Part shown: in pieces, positions 39,086 to 43,914 of the stretch
How positions within the stretch are numbered: position 1 is the first letter of the stretch
Layout of the letters: each line of letters starts with the position of its first letter
Assembly: GCA_902493125.1 (NCBI GenBank)
Contig: CABUOF010000007.1
Coordinates: forward strand, 1-43,914
Direction of reading: 5' to 3'
Source: an uncultured Collinsella sp.
GTDB taxonomy: Bacteria > Actinomycetota > Coriobacteriia > Coriobacteriales > Coriobacteriaceae
DNA length: 43,914 nt
Position numbers and translations under genes: made by a program
The notes under the pieces: model-generated
Seen by the model: the letters and a program-made list of their open reading frames with translations, nothing else
The model's database searches: none
What the model was told of the DNA's origin: nothing

Positions 39086-40399
39086 ATGAGTTTGGGAAAG
39101 CTGACTGTCAACGGTCGCCGGGATGGCTTTTTGTGCGACGGCAAGCCATTCTTTTGGTTTGCCGATACGTGCTGGAGCGCGTTTACGAGCATTACCGAGG
39201 ACGACTGGGACTACTATCTGACCCGTCGCGCCGAGCAGGGCATGAACGTGCTGCAGATCAATACGCTGCCGCAGTGGGATCGCTGCTGCCCCGATCTGGG
39301 CATTTGGCCCTATGCCAGCGAGGACGGTGTGCATTTTGATTGGTCCCGTCCCAACCAAGCGTACTGGGACCGTGCTGCCGCCATGTGCCGTAATGCCGTC
39401 GAGCACGGCATTCGTCCGGCGCTCGTGCTTATGTGGTGCAACTACGTGCCCGGTACCTGGGGCGCCAAGATTGCCGAGCATTGCGGTGCCGAGACTATGC
39501 CGCGCGAGGAGGTCCGCGCCCACGTTGCCCGCGTCGTCGAGAACCTGGGCGAGTTCGACCCCGTCTACGTGGTGACGGGCGATACCGACTTTACCAGCGA
39601 CGAGGCGATCGCCTATTACGAGGACGCCCTCGACGAGGTCGTCAAGCGCGCGCACGAGGCGTTGCGCACCATGCATATCAACCGCGGCAACCGTACCATT
39701 CCGGCACAGTACCTGGACCGTCTGGACTTTTATATGTTCCAGCCCGGTCACAACTACGAGGGCCAGCCCGAGGCCTGGCACCTGCCGCAGGACTTTGTCG
39801 CCAACTATCCTAAAAAGCCGATGGTTAACTCCGAGCCCTGTTACGAGCAGATGGGTGCGTCGCGCAACGTGTACTGGCGCTTCACCGCACAGGACTGCCG
39901 CGCGAGCGTGTGGTCGTCTATCCTTGCCGGCGCCAGCGCGGGTGTGACCTATGGCGCGCACGGCGTTTGGAACTGGCAGACCAGCAAGAGCCAGGGCTCG
40001 GTGCTGGGCGAGGGTTTCGATATGCCGTTCCGCTGGCAAGAGTGCCTGCAGTTTGCGGGCGTTTGGGACTTTGGCGTGATCGAGCATGTGCTTGCCGGCC
40101 TGGGCGCTACGGCTGGCGACGACGCGCTTGCCGTGGTTCCGGCGCAGGAGCTGCTCGATGATGCGCGCGAGGCCATTCGCGTGGCGCGCGTTGGCGATCG
40201 TGTCGTCACGTACCTGCCGCGCACCACGGCGCTCAAGTTTAAGCTCGACGGTGCGTGCGGCTGGACGGCGACGGTCCTCGACATGGAGGACAAGCGCATC
40301 GCTAAGCTGCCCGTCCGCGACAACGGCGACGGCACCGTGCGCGTGGCTCAGCATCCCTTTGAGCACGACGCCCTGGTGATCCTGACCCCCAGGCGCTAA
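39086..40399 (+). CDS. DUF4038 glycoside hydrolase, apiosidase (GH140)-like
   Basis: The 437-aa protein has the DUF4038/apiosidase-like TIM-barrel signature at its start: LTVNGRRDGFLCDGKPFFWF followed by ADTCWSAF, and YYLTRRAEQGMNVLQINTL. Further blocks are PALVLMWCNYVPGTWG, VYVVTGDTDF, MFQPGHNYEG, and VNSEPCYEQMG with acidic residues suited to catalysis. GVTYGAHGVWNWQ follows. A short beta domain (about 350-437) ends the protein. GH140 enzymes remove D-apiose from rhamnogalacturonan II and related glycosides. No signal peptide is visible, so it would act on imported material. ATG 39086 fits AAAGGA at 39073-39078. Apiose specificity is supported by the isomerase/transketolase/kinase operon at 15835-20555. 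Confidence 0.82.
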   Translation: MSLGKLTVNGRRDGFLCDGKPFFWFADTCWSAFTSITEDDWDYYLTRRAEQGMNVLQINTLPQWDRCCPDLGIWPYASEDGVHFDWSRPNQAYWDRAAAMCRNAVEHGIRPALVLMWCNYVPGTWGAKIAEHCGAETMPREEVRAHVARVVENLGEFDPVYVVTGDTDFTSDEAIAYYEDALDEVVKRAHEALRTMHINRGNRTIPAQYLDRLDFYMFQPGHNYEGQPEAWHLPQDFVANYPKKPMVNSEPCYEQMGASRNVYWRFTAQDCRASVWSSILAGASAGVTYGAHGVWNWQTSKSQGSVLGEGFDMPFRWQECLQFAGVWDFGVIEHVLAGLGATAGDDALAVVPAQELLDDAREAIRVARVGDRVVTYLPRTTALKFKLDGACGWTATVLDMEDKRIAKLPVRDNGDGTVRVAQHPFEHDALVILTPRR

Positions 40400-40444
40400 C
40401 GGCTCTTCTCCAACACTTACAACCCAGTCCCTTTCATTTCGCCG

Positions 40445-40494
40445 CACTCATTGGGGACGTACTTAAATGAGTGGTCATTGGGGACGTTCTTTGG
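40445..40494. repeat. Dispersed GGGGAC repeat (copy C, doubled)
   Basis: CACTCAT (40445-40451) and ATGAGTG (40467-40473) flank TGGGGACGTACTTAA, almost identical to copy B. A second TCATTGGGGACGTTCTTT follows directly and matches copy A. Confidence 0.65.
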
Positions 40495-40581
40495 GAGGGC
40501 AGTTTGCGTGGCGGTTATGTGGCCCACGGTGAGACCTACGTCGGCGATATGTTGCTTCGTCTGACCAAAGTAGAGGCGTAA
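40471..40581 (+). other. Possible short reading frame or gene remnant
   Basis: A stop-free frame from 40471 to the TAA at 40579-40581 encodes 36 residues, ending GGYVAHGETYVGDMLLRLTK and VEA. Codons are GC-rich as in real genes. It has no convincing ribosome site and begins inside the repeat, so it may be the 3' relic of a lost gene. The rest of 40400-40694 shows nothing certain. Confidence 0.25.
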
Positions 40582-40694
40582 AACAGAGAGATAATTGGCT
40601 CCGGGCGCAACTTGCTGCATGACCATCATGGGGGGCAGCCCCTGTGGCGGTCGTGGCGATGCGCGTCCGGGGCTATGGCGCGTGAGGGGCGAAT

Positions 40695-41606
40695 ATGCAG
40701 GAGTTCTTTGGAATCGATGTGGGCGGTACGGCCGTTAAATGGGCTGTGCTGGGCGAGGATTTTTCCATCCGCGAGCGCGGGAGCCTGCCGACGGGCTTTA
40801 CCACGGCTGAGGAGACGGTTTCGGCGCTGATCGGGCTCGTCGAGCCGTACCGTGAGCGTGTGAGCGCCGTAGGCGTGAGCGCACCCGGCGGTATCTACGA
40901 GGGAGATGTCACGGGAACGATCCATCGCGGCGGTGCGCTCACGTTTATGGACGGCTGCCCACTGGGAAAGCTCATGCGCGAGGCGCTGGGGGTGCCGGTC
41001 GCCGTCAATAACGACGGTAAGTGCTGTGCACTCGGTGAGTATGCGGCTGGCGCTCTGCGCGGGACGCGTTTTGGCGTGGTGCTCGCTATCGGCACGGGCA
41101 TCGGCGGCGGTATCGTCATCGACGGCAAGGTCCTGCGCGGCGCGCACTGCTTTGCAGGCGAGTTCAGCTTCTTGCGCAACGATGTCACGACTGCCGCGAA
41201 CATGGAAAACTCCTTTGCGGGTTCGGGCGGTTGGCGTGCGCTCCGTGATGCCGTCGTTGCCGAGAAGGGCCTGCCTGCGGATTCTCCGGTGGACGGCCGC
41301 CGCGTCTTTGAGTGGATCGCGGATGGCGACATGGCGGCGCAGCGCGCGCTCGACCGCTACGCTCGTGCCTTTGACGGACAGCTCATCAACCTGCAGGCCG
41401 TGCTCGACCCCGAGGTCTTTGTGATCGCAGGTGGTATCTCGTGCCATCCCGAGCTCGTCGATGCCCTGCGTGCGCAGATGCCGCTGGCCCTCGCGGGTTA
41501 CGAAGGGACCCTTGCCGGCATTCCCGTGCCGCAGATTAAGGTGGCCGAGCTCGGCAACGACGCCAACCTTTACGGTGCTGTCCAGGAGGCCATTCGCCTG
41601 GTGTAG
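40695..41606 (+). CDS. ROK-family sugar kinase
   Basis: The 303-aa protein has the ROK ATP-binding signature FGIDVGGTAVKWAVL, then VGVSAPGGIYEG, the sugar-binding VAVNNDGKCCALGEY, the phosphate loop IGTGIGGGIVIDGKV, and the C-terminal DPEVFVIAGGISCHPELVDA. The zinc-binding CxCGxxGCxE motif of NagC/glucokinase-type ROK proteins is absent (GAHCFAGEFSFL instead), as in beta-glucoside-kinase-like members. There is no helix-turn-helix, so it is an enzyme rather than a repressor. GAGGGGCG precedes the ATG. It lies 3' of the DUF4038 gene and probably phosphorylates a sugar such as glucose released from the imported glycoside. Confidence 0.9.
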   Translation: MQEFFGIDVGGTAVKWAVLGEDFSIRERGSLPTGFTTAEETVSALIGLVEPYRERVSAVGVSAPGGIYEGDVTGTIHRGGALTFMDGCPLGKLMREALGVPVAVNNDGKCCALGEYAAGALRGTRFGVVLAIGTGIGGGIVIDGKVLRGAHCFAGEFSFLRNDVTTAANMENSFAGSGGWRALRDAVVAEKGLPADSPVDGRRVFEWIADGDMAAQRALDRYARAFDGQLINLQAVLDPEVFVIAGGISCHPELVDALRAQMPLALAGYEGTLAGIPVPQIKVAELGNDANLYGAVQEAIRLV

Positions 41607-41653
41607 CGTGAGCCAAACGAGGCTGTCAAAAAAAGATAAAGGCCGGCGTAAAG

Positions 41654-41687
41654 CGCCCCCATTCCCTTAGCACAGGAAATGGGGGCG
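41654..41687. terminator. Bidirectional hairpin between the ROK and MgtA genes
   Basis: CGCCCCCATT (41654-41663) pairs with AATGGGGGCG (41678-41687). Read leftward, it serves the minus-strand P-type ATPase, with a T-rich tract further left (plus-strand AAAAAAA near 41628-41634). It also follows the ROK gene. Confidence 0.7.
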
Positions 41688-41732
41688 GTTTAATTTGAGG
41701 CGGGACTTTTTGACCGCTTGATGGGTCGCGCG

Positions 41733-43914
41733 TCACAGCAGCTCGCCGTGGCGGGCGATGTAGCGGCGCTTTGCTAGCTGGGTGAGCGCGATGTAGGCGG
41801 TGACTATGCCGACGAGCAGTGCGAAAAAGCTCGTGGGCAGCGTCGTAAGGCCGAGCGCATCGGCGATGGGGCTTGCCGGCAGCCAGGTGACGAGCGCCAG
41901 GCCTAGCACGGTGAGAGCGCACAGCGCGGACGCGGCGTGGTCGCGCAGGCTCGGCAGGCGCGGGGAGCGCAACATGTGGACCACGAGCGTCTGCGACCAC
42001 ATGGACTCGACAAACCAGCCGCTCTGGAAGATTGCGGCGAAGGTCGTCATACCCGCGGCGTTGCCCGCGGCGGCAAGCTCGGACCAGCTTGCGCCCACGG
42101 CGGCGGGGCACACCACAAAGAAGAGCGCGGCGAAGGTCACGATGTCAAACAGCGAGCTCACGGGGCCCAGCTCGAGCATAAAGCCCTTGATGGACGCGGC
42201 GTCCCAGGCGCGCGGGCGGGCAGTCCAGGCGTCGTCGACGGTATCCCACGGCAGCGCGATGCACACGATCTCGTAGACCAGCGACAGCAGTACCAGCTGC
42301 AGGGCGCTCATGGGCAAAAACGGCAAGAACAGGCTCGCGACGGTCACGGACAGCACGTTGCCAAAGTTGGAGCTCACTGTGGTCTTGAGGTACTTGAGCA
42401 GGTTGCCGTAGGTGCGGCGGCCTTCGATGATGCCGCGTTCGAGCACGCCCAGGTCCTTCTGAAGCAGGATGATATCGGCGGATTCCTTGGCAATGTCGAC
42501 GGCCGAATCGACCGAGATGCCGCAATCGCTCGCACGCATGGCGGCGGCGTCGTTGATGCCGTCGCCCATAAAGCCCACGGTGTGGCCGAGCAGCTCGCGC
42601 ATGACGCGCACCAGGCGTGCCTTCTGCAGTGGCGAGAGCTTGGCGAAAAGGTGAGTTATCTCGGCGCGCTCGGCAAGTTCGGCGTCATCGAGTGCATCGA
42701 TCTCGGAGCCGAGCAAGACGTTGCTCGCGTCGATGCCGATCTGCTCGCAGACGGTGGCGGCGACGCGATCGTTGTCGCCGGTCAGGACCTTTACCGCCAC
42801 GCCCTTGGCTTCGAGGGTGGTGACGGCGCCCGCGGCACTTGCTTTAGGTGGATCGAGGAAGGCCAAAAAGCCCATCAGCACCATGTCGCATTCGTCGGCG
42901 ATGCCAAACTCGCCCACGCAGCGCGGATTGGTTTTCTGCGCCACGGCAATTACGCGTAGGCCCTCGGCGTTAAGCCCGGCGACCTGCTTGCGAATCTGGG
43001 CGAGCCTGTCTTTGGTGAGCGGCTGGGCGATGCCATCGACCTCGACAAAGGAGCAGATCTCGAGCATTTCCTCGGCAGCTCCCTTGGTAACCATCTGGGT
43101 TTTGCCCTGGGCGTCGGCTACAACTACGCTCAGGCGACGGCGCGAGAAATCGAAGGGCACCTCGTCGACCTTGGTATAGCGGTCGCGCAGGCTCTGACCC
43201 AGCATGGAATCGGGTGCGACGGTCGAGGGCGTCACGTCGGCACGGTCGATTACGGCCAGGTCGATAAGGTTCTTGAGGCCGGTCTGGAAGAAGCTGTTCA
43301 AAAACGCATGACGCAGCACGCGTGCGTCCTCGTTGCCGTCGGTGTTGAGGTGGCGCTCGAGCACGATGCGGTCTTCGGTGAGGGTGCCGGTCTTGTCGCA
43401 GCACAGGACGTCCATCGCGCCGAGGTTTTGGATTGCCGGCAGCTCCTTGACGATAACCTGGCGGCGGGCGAGGTCCTTGGCGCCCTGCGACAGGCTCGTG
43501 GTCACGATGACGGGGAGCATCTGCGGCGTGATGCCCACGGCCACGCTCGTGGCGAACAGCAGCGCGTCGATGACGTTGCCCTTGGTGGCGGCGTTGATGG
43601 CAAAGACGGCCGGCGCCATAACGAGCATGAGGCGTACGAGTAGCATGGAGACGCTCGAGACACCGCGGTCAAACGCGCTCTTCTCGCCGCGCCCGTTGAG
43701 CATCTTGGCGATGCTGCCCAGGTAGGTGTCCGAGCCGGTGGCAACGACAAGCGCCATGGCGGTGCCGTTTTGCACGGAGGTGCCGGTAAAGACGATGTTC
43801 TTGCAGGCGGAGAGCGGCAGCGCGGAGCCGTTGGCACCCTCGACGACGGTGATGGCAGCTGTCTTCTCGACGGCCTCGCTCTCGCCGGTGAGTGCGGACT
43901 CGATCACAAACAGA
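41733..43914 (-). CDS. mgtA: Mg2+-translocating P-type ATPase MgtA (5'-truncated by window edge)
   Basis: The visible 727 residues run from the actuator motif LTGES to the C-terminus. The frame continues to the window edge (LFVIESALTGES), so the true start lies outside. Present are SVAVGITPQMLPVIVTTSLS, the phosphorylation site CDKTGTLTEDRIVLE, the KGAAEEM nucleotide-binding region, VKVLTGDN, the hinge VGFMGDGINDAAAMRASDCG, DSAVDIAKESADIILLQKDL, and a C-terminal helix cluster ending in FFALLVGIVTAYIALTQLAK. These fit MgtA/MgtB Mg2+-importing ATPases. Such genes are usually induced at low Mg2+; the promoter is not in view. It is the fourth Mg2+-related gene of the window. Confidence 0.93.
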   Translation of the reverse strand, partial: LFVIESALTGESEAVEKTAAITVVEGANGSALPLSACKNIVFTGTSVQNGTAMALVVATGSDTYLGSIAKMLNGRGEKSAFDRGVSSVSMLLVRLMLVMAPAVFAINAATKGNVIDALLFATSVAVGITPQMLPVIVTTSLSQGAKDLARRQVIVKELPAIQNLGAMDVLCCDKTGTLTEDRIVLERHLNTDGNEDARVLRHAFLNSFFQTGLKNLIDLAVIDRADVTPSTVAPDSMLGQSLRDRYTKVDEVPFDFSRRRLSVVVADAQGKTQMVTKGAAEEMLEICSFVEVDGIAQPLTKDRLAQIRKQVAGLNAEGLRVIAVAQKTNPRCVGEFGIADECDMVLMGFLAFLDPPKASAAGAVTTLEAKGVAVKVLTGDNDRVAATVCEQIGIDASNVLLGSEIDALDDAELAERAEITHLFAKLSPLQKARLVRVMRELLGHTVGFMGDGINDAAAMRASDCGISVDSAVDIAKESADIILLQKDLGVLERGIIEGRRTYGNLLKYLKTTVSSNFGNVLSVTVASLFLPFLPMSALQLVLLSLVYEIVCIALPWDTVDDAWTARPRAWDAASIKGFMLELGPVSSLFDIVTFAALFFVVCPAAVGASWSELAAAGNAAGMTTFAAIFQSGWFVESMWSQTLVVHMLRSPRLPSLRDHAASALCALTVLGLALVTWLPASPIADALGLTTLPTSFFALLVGIVTAYIALTQLAKRRYIARHGELL

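Overview
The window looks like chromosome of a high-GC Coriobacteriia member, most probably Collinsella or a close relative. The evidence is the high GC with strong G/C third-position bias, the gene content (NRAMP-type Mg2+ carrier, DUF4867, split transketolase, zinc-ribbon/SPFH operon), and the many short palindromic intergenic repeats. This is inferred from general resemblance, not a database search. I saw no rRNA, tRNA, CRISPR array, prophage or transposase gene.

Layout. 1-6000: a trhA/hemolysin III gene, a DUF21-CBS CorC-type protein, a protein resembling the N-terminal domain of cyanophycin synthetase, a YtxH protein, a PRC-barrel protein, and a membrane-anchored NodB-fold protein that has lost its metal-binding histidines. 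6000-9500: a two-gene operon of an MgtE-like protein and an NRAMP-related Mg2+ transporter, behind a roughly 200-nt structured leader. 9500-9750: a MITE-like element. 9976-12192: an acyltransferase-3/SGNH protein (minus strand). 12379-14346: ribokinase and nucleoside hydrolase.

14566-20555 is the most interesting unit: a LacI-type regulator, a fucose/arabinose-isomerase-family protein, both halves of a split transketolase and an FGGY kinase. This set matches the described D-apiose to apulose to apulose-4-phosphate pathway. About 17 kb away (35621-41606) lie an esterase, a PTS IIBC permease, a DUF4038 (apiosidase/GH140-type) protein and a ROK kinase. The regulatory regions of both loci carry the same TGTTTAC/GTAAACA half-sites, including a shared 12-nt core (GTTTACTGAACR). 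I read them as one plant-glycoside/apiose regulon under the LacI protein.

Between them lie luxS, a DUF4867 gene, an orphan AAA+ ATPase bracketed by direct repeats that duplicate the 3' end of the DUF4867 gene, a GH1 6-phospho-beta-glucosidase, and a two-component system. The kinase gene of that system is split by an in-frame TAA and follows a degenerate kinase-like sensor. A leftward operon (29343-33629) holds DUF4428, YdjG-like, YdjI/SPFH-like and lipoprotein genes. A nucleoside-hydrolase-like DUF1593 protein follows. The window ends inside an MgtA-type Mg2+ P-type ATPase. Four separate genes therefore point to Mg2+ homeostasis.
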